This document shows positions 31,747-40,862 of a DNA stretch of 64,000 nt, piece after piece (position 1 is the first letter of the stretch; every line of letters starts with the position of its first letter). The notes under the pieces were generated by a model, which saw nothing but the letters and a program-made list of their open reading frames with translations, had not been told where the DNA came from and made no database searches. The DNA is taken from NCBI RefSeq assembly GCF_000236905.1, contig NC_016522.1, positions 434,001 through 498,000 on the forward strand, written 5' to 3'. The position numbers and the translations under genes were made by a program. This DNA comes from Tetrapisispora phaffii CBS 4417 (lineage: Eukaryota > Ascomycota > Saccharomycetes > Saccharomycetales > Saccharomycetaceae).

Positions 31747-32134
31747 AGGCTTTATAATCTATATAGTTTATGAATTCTAGATAAAACCTATTAAAAAAAA
31801 TAAGTGATAAACTATAAAAAGCCCAACAGCACTAAAAAATGCTGAGCTTGATACAGTTGTTGACGAACTCTGCATTAGACCCAGTCCAATGTTTCATGAT
31901 TAACTTCGGTAGCAGAGGTTAAGTGGGTCAAAAAACTGGCTTCAGTTTTTTTATCTCCTCTGCCCATAGAGAAACAATCGTATTTCTTTTTAAATTCGCC
32001 TTGGAATTAAAGGTTATATTAAAAAGTGAATGTAAATTATGGTTGCACCACGATTGAATGGAGACCATTGGGCACTTCAGATCTAGAAAGTCCGTCAGAC
32101 AGCCACTTCCAATCCTGTGCTGTAGATATCGCAC
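31747..32134 (-). pseudogene. Possible degraded coding fragment with inverted repeats
   Basis: On the minus strand a 68-codon frame (32134-31928) ends EEIKKLKPVF then stop at a run of seven T. A second frame, starting as MGRGDKKTEASF near 31963, continues about 50 codons with one internal stop. The two overlap at the T-run as if joined by a frameshift, and their composition is less low-complexity than random AT-rich sequence here. The same stretch contains stems ATAGTTTAT/ATAAACTAT (31763/31807), CAGCA/TGCTG (31827/31840) and AAAAACTG/CAGTTTTT near 31930. I do not recognise the family. It could be a gene or transposon relic, a structured RNA, or chance. Confidence 0.25.
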
Positions 32135-32404
32135 TAATTTTTTTCCATAGTTATATCAAGATTCAACTTTTTTTAATTGTTTATTGACTTCGCTGAAAGC
32201 CGTTCATTCTTGCCATAGTTAAAATTACATAAACAACTCTTTATAGACCTTTTGTGTCACAATGGTAACGAAAGCATGTGTGACTGAGCCGGGCCGGGGC
32301 TTTTTTTACATTCAAACTCGAGTATTTCTTCTTTTTTGGTGGGGGGAGAGAGTAAGAATCTAAAAAACATTCCATTTCCACATGACTAAAACGAGAGAGA
32401 CAAA

Positions 32405-32410
32405 CACGTG
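32405..32410. promoter_or_regulatory. E-box CACGTG
   Basis: ACACGTGA matches the Cbf1/Pho4 core CACGTG. It lies 1.3 kb upstream of CCC1, so its target is uncertain. Confidence 0.35.
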
Positions 32411-32955
32411 AACATTGAAACATGATGCACTTACTGCTCTATAAAGATTACTTTCTTCACGGTGTTAATTTTTCATTCATTCCCACTAACTCGCTCACCC
32501 TTTAAAATGCTGTTTTCCAATAAGTTTCAATGGTATAGCCACACACAATACGCATGATACAACACATACATCTGAGAGCATATTTATAGGTACGTTTGTG
32601 TAGATAGAAATCAATTTCACACGAGATTATATGAACATATCTGGGTCACACCGTGTATCGATGAACCTCAATACAACAACGACAACGCAACAAGCCGTGA
32701 CAGACCCAAAGAATGGGCATGATGATGTTGTCTCTTCTCTTGTTCGCGTCTCTAATTTAGTAATGAATATCCATCCGAAGCTCGTGTATACATACACACA
32801 TATAATTTTGCTTTGTCTAAATCAAGTACGTTAAGAAACAGGTCAGCTGCTCGAAAATGGGCCTATAAATCGTCGACAAGAAAACATTTTTCAATTATCG
32901 AACATATAAAAAAGATAAAATATGACAAGATAAGCGTGTGAAAATGGCGCAGAAA

Positions 32956-32962
32956 TTACTAA
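32956..32962 (+). promoter_or_regulatory. Yap response element upstream of CCC1
   Basis: TTACTAA is the canonical Yap-family site. In S. cerevisiae Yap5 activates CCC1 through such elements when iron is high. Here it lies about 750 bases before the CCC1 start, farther than typical, so function is inferred. Confidence 0.4.
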
Positions 32963-33714
32963 TCCTCCTAATCCATCAACTAATAATCTTCTAAGTTTTC
33001 AACTTTACTGACTAACTGTAATGCAGAAACTCCCCTTTCCCTACCCTGTCTCTGTCGCTGTCTCTGTCCACTTCGTATCTCAATTGCCAAAGTTCATTAG
33101 TTTGAGATAACAACACATTTCGTAGTTTCGTATTTTTGGAACTTGTCTCCACGGATATTTACTTGCATATTGCATACTCTCAGATGAAAAAAAAAAAAGA
33201 AAATGGAGCAAAATAGTATGAATTCCTTTAATTTATCATAAATCAATATTATCACTAAGTTAAGAAATACTGAAAACTTTCGAAATAGAAAACTAATTAT
33301 ATTGCCCATTAAGATTAAATGTGAAATAATTTTTGAGCAAAAAAATGTTAAAAAGTTAATGTTATTTCACACAAACTTATTCTTAAGAATAATAGTATAT
33401 ATAAAAATATTAACGAACGTTCAAAAACAAAAATAATAGTTCATAACAATTTTATTAATTTAGTTTGCTTGGTTCAGTCAATCGCCTATCTGTTTGCTAC
33501 AATATCCTTATTAATAATATTAAAAATTCAACCCCATTGAAGTGAATAGAATTTGTTCTTATATGTGTGTTCCTAGTAAACTTTAAGGAAGCAGAAAATA
33601 GATTCATATATATATATATAGACACACACACACACACATACAATTCCTACCAGTATAAAAGGTGTACCGCATTGAGGAATTATAATTAAAATAGTAATAA
33701 CAATAAAAGAGAAT

Positions 33715-34653
33715 ATGTCTGTTGTTGCTTTAAAGAACGCCGTTGTTAGTCTGGCAAAGGGTAGTAGAAGTGATGACACCGATAAGAAATCCCTTTTGAA
33801 TAACAATAATAAAAGTTATGGCTCAAACAATAACACAGATTTAGAATCCAATCAAGTAAGCACAAATGGTGATAATTTGCTAAATAATAACAATAACGGC
33901 GATGCTATGTCAATCAATGATGACCCTTTTGCAAGCAATTCTGTTATTAATAAGCTTTTCGGTCAAATCGATCCAAGAGTAATTAGTGATTTAATTATTG
34001 GTCTATCGGATGGTTTGACAGTTCCATTCGCTTTAACTGCAGGTTTATCGTCATTAGGTGACTCCAAATTAGTTATCACTGGTGGTTTCGCTGAATTGAT
34101 TTCAGGTACAATCTCAATGGGTTTAGGTGGTTATTTAGGTGCAAAATCGGAAAGTGATTATTTCCATGCAGAAGTTAAAGCACAAAAGAAGTTTTTTTAT
34201 AACGATCCAACTTTAATTAACCATCAAGTAGAAGATATTTTATTAAGTATCAATGAAGATTTCACAGACGATACAATTTTATCATTCATCAAAGATCTTC
34301 AAAAGAAACCACAATTAATGGTGGATTTCATTATTAGATACGGTAAGGGCCTGGAAGAACCGGATCCAAATAGACAATTTATCAGTGCTGCAACAATCGG
34401 TGGTGGTTATTTTGTAGGCGGTTTAGTACCTCTAATACCATATTTCTTCGTTTCTGAAGTCGGTACAGGTTTGATCTATTCCATCATAGTCATGATGTTT
34501 ACATTATTCTGGTTCGGTTATATTAAGATTCAATTATCAATGGGCGATCAATGCACAATGCGTCATAAGGTATTCGAAGGTTTCCAAATGATCGCAGTGG
34601 GTGGTATAGCTGCCGCATCAGCATGGTTTTTCGTTAAATTATTAGACGGTTAG
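33715..34653 (+). CDS. CCC1: Vacuolar iron/manganese transporter Ccc1
   Basis: Homologue of Ccc1, the VIT-family transporter that moves Fe2+ and Mn2+ into the vacuole; 312 residues against 322. After an Asn/Ser-rich cytosolic N-terminus (about 1-80), the VIT core begins DPRVISDLIIGLSDGLTVPF. The first membrane segments follow, with GFAELISGTISMGLGGYLGAKSE (abridged), the family's substrate-path helix. A charged cytosolic metal-binding hairpin (about 140-225, FHAEVKAQKKFF onward) comes next, then three more membrane segments to the C-terminus. Five transmembrane helices in total. Convergent with RSA3, as in YLR220W/YLR221C. Confidence 0.97.
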   Translation: MSVVALKNAVVSLAKGSRSDDTDKKSLLNNNNKSYGSNNNTDLESNQVSTNGDNLLNNNNNGDAMSINDDPFASNSVINKLFGQIDPRVISDLIIGLSDGLTVPFALTAGLSSLGDSKLVITGGFAELISGTISMGLGGYLGAKSESDYFHAEVKAQKKFFYNDPTLINHQVEDILLSINEDFTDDTILSFIKDLQKKPQLMVDFIIRYGKGLEEPDPNRQFISAATIGGGYFVGGLVPLIPYFFVSEVGTGLIYSIIVMMFTLFWFGYIKIQLSMGDQCTMRHKVFEGFQMIAVGGIAAASAWFFVKLLDG

Positions 34654-35181
34654 GAATTATGAACTAAATTAAAGTAAATTAAAGTAAATTTGACAAATAC
34701 ATAGGCCACCATACATATTATAGTAAGGAAGAAAAATATAAACTAAAAATTTCAATAATTTTTTTCAAAAGAGCATTTTACAACATTATAATACACCATC
34801 ATTGATATCATTCTAAAAACCACAAAAGATTTCCCAAAGAACGAAAAATAAATCTGAACAATCAAGAAAATTCAATTCATAATATATTTGCTTATTTATT
34901 ATTTATATCTTATATCCCACGAAGAGAACATAAATCTCTACAAATAGAATATTTCGAAGACTATCTATTCACAGAAGATTAATGATATATATATAAATGT
35001 ATTTCATACTCTCAAAATAATATTTTTGTATAATAATAACCAAGGTTATGCCAATATAAATGAGTGCCATGTTAACAAATACTTCAAGGCCGTATTCATA
35101 CTTAATTTAAATAACGTAAATGATATAGTCATGTGTTATTTATTTCTCGATGCGATATGATATTAATCCCAATTATGTATT
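34654..35181. other. CCC1-RSA3 convergent 3' region
   Basis: 528 AT-rich bases. It contains two direct copies of ATTAAAGTAAA near 34670 and a TA tract near 34985. No gene is seen. Confidence 0.4.
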
Positions 35182-35703
35182 CTATTTAGTTTCCAATATA
35201 CTCCTTAATGTATCTTGATCAAACATTTTTGTACCGTCTTTTAATACGTTGGCTAATATACTTAATGACTTAGTGCTAAAATCTGGGGCTTCTCTCAATG
35301 AATTTACATCATCACCATAGTTGGTGAATAGTAAATTTAAATATTCATTTTTCAATTGATTGTCAGCCTTCTTGGAATCTAATTTGTTTTTTATATCTTC
35401 AATATTCGATATCTCTTCATATTTATCATTTGCAATCACATTATCTTCTTTTGCTTCGTCTTTCATTTCAATGTCACTTATTTCGTTATCAGATAATTCA
35501 AGGCTTTCATATTTCTGTGTAATTTCTGGTTTAACCTCATCATTAACCGTTTCACTTTCATTAGTTCCTGCTACTATATCCTTAGATTCCGTTATTTCAT
35601 TATCAGAGAAGGATGAATCGTCAGAATCAGAAATAGCTGTTCTCTTCTTATTTCTTCTCTTGTTATTTCTTTTTCTTTTAACGGCAGTCGATACTTCACC
35701 CAT
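35182..35703 (-). CDS. RSA3: 60S ribosome assembly factor Rsa3
   Basis: Homologue of Rsa3, a nucleolar protein needed for efficient 60S subunit assembly; 173 residues against about 220. The N-terminus is a lysine/arginine tract (VKRKRNNKRRNKKRT), probably a nuclear/nucleolar signal. The middle is acidic with Ser clusters. The conserved part is the C-terminal 55 residues (LLFTNYGDDVNSLREAPDF and LANVLKDGTKMFD). A PAC box and an RRPE-like element upstream agree with membership of the ribosome-biogenesis regulon. UTP13, next in S. cerevisiae, is missing. Confidence 0.88.
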   Translation of the reverse strand: MGEVSTAVKRKRNNKRRNKKRTAISDSDDSSFSDNEITESKDIVAGTNESETVNDEVKPEITQKYESLELSDNEISDIEMKDEAKEDNVIANDKYEEISNIEDIKNKLDSKKADNQLKNEYLNLLFTNYGDDVNSLREAPDFSTKSLSILANVLKDGTKMFDQDTLRSILETK

Positions 35704-36273
35704 TTTAATATTATGTATGTTTGATAGTTAGTTTATTGTCCTTGAACAGCAATTACCTTCCCATAGCATTTTCTTATCTTAAATGTAGTCCATGCTATAT
35801 ATGCAATATTTAAATCATTATTATTTTATTAAACTTAGCTCATCGCAAAACTTAACTACCATACAAAAAAATTTCAAGCGACATCAAATGTATTCGGGTA
35901 AGTAATTATGTCTCTCCAGCAGTAGTACAAATGAGTGTCAGTACAAATAAGTATTGGTACAATAAACTTATCAAATAAGTACTCTTACAATTATGTGAAT
36001 GTCTTTTATTATATGGATTTAAATAATTATTTAATGAAAATATGAGTTGTATACTAAATGGAGTTAGTAGTACTATTATATAAATTGATTAAGTCTAAAT
36101 TATTACCTATGAATTCAATCAAAAATCAATCCAATATAATATTTAATTTAATTGACGTTGTCCAATGTCAATAAATGCAAAAGCTTCTTAAATATCTTGT
36201 TTATTCGGTGACCAATATTTTATAACGGAAATGCTATATTAAAAATGATTTTTATTAAATATATGATTTTTGA
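35704..36273. promoter_or_regulatory. RSA3 promoter and IFH1 3' region
   Basis: 570 bases. Besides the PAC/RRPE pair it has a Reb1-type CGGGTAA at 35895-35901. UTP13 stands here in S. cerevisiae; I see no remnant. Confidence 0.45.
35839..35846 (+). promoter_or_regulatory. PAC box upstream of RSA3
   Basis: CTCATCGC is an exact PAC element, 136 bases upstream of the RSA3 start. An RRPE-like AAAAATTTC follows 20 bases further upstream (near 35866). This pairing is typical of ribosome-biogenesis promoters. Confidence 0.7.
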
Positions 36274-39200
36274 TTACTGTAGAACTTCATCATAATTAAA
36301 GGCAGAAGAAGAAGTACCGTCTTCAAGGATATCTTCAATATCCGCAAGTGCAGTTTCACTAAACAAACCGTTTTTAGTGAATCTTAAATTCTCTTCTGCT
36401 GCTTCAACTATACTTTTCCTACGTCTCCAGAGAGATGCGCTATTCCCATCTAAATTACCAAGTTCAACAGGTGCAGTAAGGGAAGTCAGGATGTCAACAT
36501 CTTTAACATCTAGTGATGTAGTGTCAATGTCGCCATTGATTTGCGTTAGATCAAATATATTATCATCATAATCATCATCATCATGCGTATTATCCAATAG
36601 ATCGTTATCCTCATGTTTCAATAAGCTATGAATTTCATAAAGCGCATCATTTTTCATTGAATTTTTTCTGCTTGTGTTGGTAATTAAACTATCACTAGTA
36701 GGAGCAGCAACTGTAGATGCAAGTTCTTTATTTAACATCTCACTACGTACTTTACGTGCTTGATCTCTCTGCATCTTTAGTAATTTTCTTTTCTTCTTAA
36801 TTTTTCTTCTCTTTTCATTCTCCTTCTTCTGCAATTCTTTCATTCTAGCAATTTTTCTTCTTGTACGTTCATTACCAACATAACCAATTGGAAATTTTTT
36901 TATGGAATTATCAGGTATTAAATATTCATCGTCATCAAAATGATTGACTCCCTTATTCCTAAAAGCAGAGAGTGGAACTTTTGGCTTATTATACCATTCA
37001 CTAATATTCAGTAGTTGTGTATTCGATGCATCAACATCCTCCGAAGCTTGATCCTCTAAATCACTCATATTTAGTAACTCATTCAAAGTTAATTCATCAG
37101 CATTAGTATTAGGAATTTCATTTGGAGTTTCAACTCCTTCTGGCGTCATAGAATTTGCCCTACCTTCTAATAGTTGCATATGTTCTTGAATTAAGGGATA
37201 TAATGATTTAGTAGAAAGTCCATCAATAATGCTAAAAGGTTTACTGTTTGTTTTCCAAGTACCTAGTTTTGGTGGTCTTAACCCAATTACATTTGATCCA
37301 ACAATTTCTTTGGCTTTGGTACTCAAACTCTTACTTTTTTGGGTTGGCCTTGGCAAATTATCATCTTCATCAGTTGATTCATCATCTACATATATCATAG
37401 CCTTATCTGTACCACCATTTAATTTATTTTTATCGCCATCAGAGCTATCAATATCAATATCATCAACTGAAATGTCCGAATAAGAACTACCATTATGCTT
37501 TATGTCATCCAAATCATCCAAGAAGTCATCATCTTCTTCATCATCATATTGGAAATAGAAAGAATCTGGATCCAAATCATCAATATCAATGAATACATTA
37601 GTTAAACTTAAATCATCATCATCATCATCATCGTCCAATTCAATAGACAATCCATCTGACGAACTGTCAATCGAGGTGTGACTTTTGTTTCTTGACTTTG
37701 ACTTTTTATTTAAAGTTTTGTTTTTCAATACAAATTGATTATTATCCTTGGATTTGTTATTTTCATTAACTATAATGTTTTCGTCTTCATTTTCCGAAGG
37801 TATACGGGCTTCATCCAATAATGAGCAATTGTTATCATCATCAGAGGTTAATGCATGTTCATTGTCATATTTGGAGTTCGCGTCTCCTAAATGATGCAAT
37901 GGAGAATCGATATTTAATTTCTTCTTTGATGATCTCTTATCATCATTGTCCTCATCACTATGAAAGAACACACTAAATATATATTCATCACCACCATTAT
38001 CGATCGATGGAGTTGATGCATGTCTCAACGACTTATTTTTTTTCAAAAGTTTGTGTCGCTGAAGTCTTTCTTTTCTTTCAAGTTTCTTTGCCTGCTTATT
38101 ACGAAGTTTTGATAATTTTTCATCATTCAATAATAGAGGTAGTGAAGTACTTAGGCCAAGTTTTGGTTCTGTTCCATCACCGTAAGAATATAGATTAAAG
38201 AATTTAGGATCTTCGTAGAATGGAATTTCAAAATCATCTTCATCAAACTCAACTTCCCCTTGGTTATTCGAGAATATTCTAGTTTTAACTTTTTGGGACA
38301 TATTATCTTCCGGATCGGAACCTTCTTCATGTACGCTGCCATCAAAAGATATATCATAATCATCTTGTAATTCTTTAACGATATCCGCTTCTTCCTGTTC
38401 CAATAATGCTATGTCATCTTCACCAGTCTCTATGCCCGTATCAACATCAGTCAAAGCATCGCTATCATCCTTTCCAATAGCTTTGAAAAATTCGTCGTGA
38501 TCTATATCATAGTCGGATTCAGTACCTGATGTTGGCGATATATCTGAATACTGATTAGAATCAATCTCATTTTCAAGTGAATTTTTATCCAATTTTTCAT
38601 CAGAAGTAGAACTTGATGATTCAGATAAAGAAGACAATTTTGGTATGTGGAACTCTTCTATCAGTTTATTTCCTAGACTTACATTATTAATATTATTATT
38701 ATTATTACTATTATTGAATTTTACTGTATTCTCAGTGACCTTTATCTCTTCACCGATATCTTCAGTTGCCTGAGGCTTACTATCAATAGTATGATCATTA
38801 TTTGTATTGTGCTTCTCCATTGATAGTACTGTTTTCCTTTTTAATGCTGATAATGCTTCCATGGCTCTCTTTTTCCTTTGAGCAGTTAATTTAACAAAAT
38901 CTATATTCTCATCCTCCGAACTAGTATCACTATCACCGTCTGTATCATCATCATCATCATCATCATCACTTGAACTTGCTCCATCCTCGTCAGCACTAAC
39001 AAAGACTCCATAATCAGACGATTCCGTACCTTCATCCTCTTTTCTATTCTCTATGCTATCATTATTAACAGTTTGATTCCGTATAAGTTTACTATTTTTT
39101 CCACTTGTGGAGCTTTTTACCTTCTTGTCATCTTCAGTAGCAGACTTATTCTTAACATTATTGGCTGTTGCATTTGCAAACATTCCGCTTACCAGTTTCT

Positions 39201-39513
39201 TACCTTCAGTCATATGATGTTGGTTATTTCTATTTTTCTTACCGGCGTAAGCAGGTCTTGCGATGTTAGACTTTTCATCAGATAGGTCACTCAAAGAAGA
39301 ATCACTTGAGTAGAGCAGACTAAACCGTCTCGGCCTATTTGTGCCTGAAACATTTAGATTACCATCACTTTTCTCAGTCTTGCTATTCTGATTCTTAAAC
39401 AATTGTTTGATATTTGCCGGGAGTTTCCCACTTACTTGGCTCTTATTCGCCTCTCCACTTTTTATAGGACTTGCTTTAGGAAGAGCCTTCCTAGGGCTAT
39501 TTTTGCTGGGCAT
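36274..39513 (-). CDS. IFH1: Ribosomal-protein-gene coactivator Ifh1 (IFH1/CRF1 family)
   Basis: Homologue of Ifh1, the coactivator that binds the forkhead protein Fhl1 at ribosomal protein promoters; Crf1 is its duplicate corepressor. 1,079 residues, essentially the Ifh1 length (1,085) and much longer than Crf1. The N-terminal two-thirds are disordered with poly-Asp/Ser-Asp runs (about 175-200 and 625-640). The diagnostic forkhead-binding domain is near 740-785 (RPPKLGTWKTNSKPFSIIDG, then LIQEHMQLLEGR). A basic coiled segment with RKIKKKRKLLKMQRDQARK lies near 900. Both CRF1 (YDR223W) and IFH1 (YLR223C) match the local synteny; length decides for IFH1. Confidence 0.92.
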   Translation of the reverse strand: MPSKNSPRKALPKASPIKSGEANKSQVSGKLPANIKQLFKNQNSKTEKSDGNLNVSGTNRPRRFSLLYSSDSSLSDLSDEKSNIARPAYAGKKNRNNQHHMTEGKKLVSGMFANATANNVKNKSATEDDKKVKSSTSGKNSKLIRNQTVNNDSIENRKEDEGTESSDYGVFVSADEDGASSSDDDDDDDDTDGDSDTSSEDENIDFVKLTAQRKKRAMEALSALKRKTVLSMEKHNTNNDHTIDSKPQATEDIGEEIKVTENTVKFNNSNNNNNINNVSLGNKLIEEFHIPKLSSLSESSSSTSDEKLDKNSLENEIDSNQYSDISPTSGTESDYDIDHDEFFKAIGKDDSDALTDVDTGIETGEDDIALLEQEEADIVKELQDDYDISFDGSVHEEGSDPEDNMSQKVKTRIFSNNQGEVEFDEDDFEIPFYEDPKFFNLYSYGDGTEPKLGLSTSLPLLLNDEKLSKLRNKQAKKLERKERLQRHKLLKKNKSLRHASTPSIDNGGDEYIFSVFFHSDEDNDDKRSSKKKLNIDSPLHHLGDANSKYDNEHALTSDDDNNCSLLDEARIPSENEDENIIVNENNKSKDNNQFVLKNKTLNKKSKSRNKSHTSIDSSSDGLSIELDDDDDDDDLSLTNVFIDIDDLDPDSFYFQYDDEEDDDFLDDLDDIKHNGSSYSDISVDDIDIDSSDGDKNKLNGGTDKAMIYVDDESTDEDDNLPRPTQKSKSLSTKAKEIVGSNVIGLRPPKLGTWKTNSKPFSIIDGLSTKSLYPLIQEHMQLLEGRANSMTPEGVETPNEIPNTNADELTLNELLNMSDLEDQASEDVDASNTQLLNISEWYNKPKVPLSAFRNKGVNHFDDDEYLIPDNSIKKFPIGYVGNERTRRKIARMKELQKKENEKRRKIKKKRKLLKMQRDQARKVRSEMLNKELASTVAAPTSDSLITNTSRKNSMKNDALYEIHSLLKHEDNDLLDNTHDDDDYDDNIFDLTQINGDIDTTSLDVKDVDILTSLTAPVELGNLDGNSASLWRRRKSIVEAAEENLRFTKNGLFSETALADIEDILEDGTSSSAFNYDEVLQ

Positions 39514-40397
39514 ATTTTTTTGTATCTATGTAACTATGTATATTTGTATATCCCCTTTCTGACCAATGCTAATCAACTACCTTTAAAAATATGATATTTT
39601 GTATTTTTATTCACCTAAAAAATTATTACTCAAAATGAAAGAAATTTCTGGACTGAATTAATGACTTCAATTGAAAAAAAATAATGCACAAATATATTAT
39701 AATACCCTCAGGTTTCAATACGCTCAACAATTCTTCAAAACTAACAGATTATATGTATACTTTATAAACCAAAAAAAAAATCTGGACTGAAGAAATAGAA
39801 ATGAATGGCTGAGATAAATATTAGGTCCGATTGATCTGATATGATTCGTGATTCAATAACCAAATAGAAATGATATTTTTTATATACTTGTATAACTTAT
39901 ATATACATATAGACCTTCTAAAATTTTATTAGGCCATCTCATCTTAATAGGTTTTCATTATATAAAAATAATTTTTTTGAAATTTCAACATACGTTAGAT
40001 ATTATCACATCATCTCTTTATAAAATTTTTTAAATTTGTATATTTCTGTTATTGCTGACCGAAAAACAGAGTAGAAGCTCGTGCAATTCGAACATTTACT
40101 CTTTCCTAGGCAATTAATTGTGTGCAACATTTGATCCAGTAAACAAAAGCAGTAGTAACATTAACTGGCGCTCCATGGTATTCAGAAACATGGGAAGAAC
40201 AATATCATACGAATGATTCTTTGAAAGTTACTGCTGCATAAACAATTTGCTGCAGTAGTTGCTTTTAGATCATTTTGTCGGTGTTGTGCATGTAAGTCTC
40301 AGCTATCCAGCCATCTTGTCCGCATCGGGAAGAAAAAGAAAAAATAGCAAACAGAGAAAAGAAAAGGAAAAAGAAAAAACACGGAGACAGGATAAAT

Positions 40398-40405
40398 CCG
40401 GGTAA
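40398..40405 (+). promoter_or_regulatory. Reb1-type site
   Basis: CCGGGTAA is a strong Reb1 match, in the long gap between IFH1 and GTB1, about 885 bases upstream of the IFH1 start. Motif match only. Confidence 0.5.
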
Positions 40406-40781
40406 AACAGCAAAGTAAGGAGGGTAGGGGTGAAGTTATCATCGGTGAAGTGCTACTTGTGTCCAGATGCTTCTAAAGAGGTTCAGAGAAATGCACTGAG
40501 AACAGCAAAACCACAAAAATGAATACGCAGGTTTGTCTCAAAATAAATTGTAATATGTGGTGCAATCAATGTATGCAAAAATTCTTATTATGGTATACAG
40601 GCAATTTCATAATTAAACTATCATCTATCTCAATATAGATGAACTTAATTGAAAATTTAAAGGATTAATCATAATAATACCTATACTATTATTAATCCAA
40701 TGACTTTAATTATTTTAGTATTTCTGATTTGTTTTTAATCTAAATGGTTATGAGTGTTGCATACATACTAGCCTATACACT

Positions 40782-40784
<3 letters not shown>

Positions 40785-40846
<62 letters not shown>

Positions 40847-40847
40847 G
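40785..40847 (-). repeat. (CA)n(TA)n microsatellite in GTB1 3' flank
   Basis: About 26 CA units (40785-40837) abut a short TA run. Read on the GTB1 strand this is a TA tract followed by a TG tract, 17-79 bases after the stop, the same arrangement as at FMN1. Confidence 0.97.
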
Positions 40848-40862
40848 TTACTTTGTATTATG

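Larger units (their letters stand above)
31163..33714. other. HTB1-CCC1 intergenic region
   Basis: The longest gap, 2,552 bases. 31163-31680 is AT-rich H2B 3' sequence. 31740-32140 contains hairpins, crossing complementary segments and short open minus-strand frames resembling degraded coding sequence. About 32270-32350 has a G-rich patch (GCCGGGCCGGGGC, then a GGGGGG run). 32405-32410 is an E-box CACGTG. 32956 carries a Yap-type TTACTAA. A (TA)n(CA)n tract lies near 33608-33640. No intact gene is supported. Confidence 0.5.
39514..40862. promoter_or_regulatory. IFH1 upstream region
   Basis: 1,349 bases between the IFH1 start and the GTB1 stop, both minus strand. It contains a Reb1-type CCGGGTAAAA at 40398, a purine-rich A/G tract at about 40328-40380, and imperfect hairpins near 40170 and 40230-40265. 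It also carries a motif CTTGTCCGCATCGGGAAG (40315-40332) that recurs with a two-base insertion between GTB1 and MFB1. The 3' edge is a (CA)n tract. Confidence 0.5.

Noticed and set aside
32631..32834. 67-codon plus-strand frame upstream of CCC1
   Set aside because: Low-complexity Thr/Val composition, no motif, and no sign of a promoter dedicated to it.
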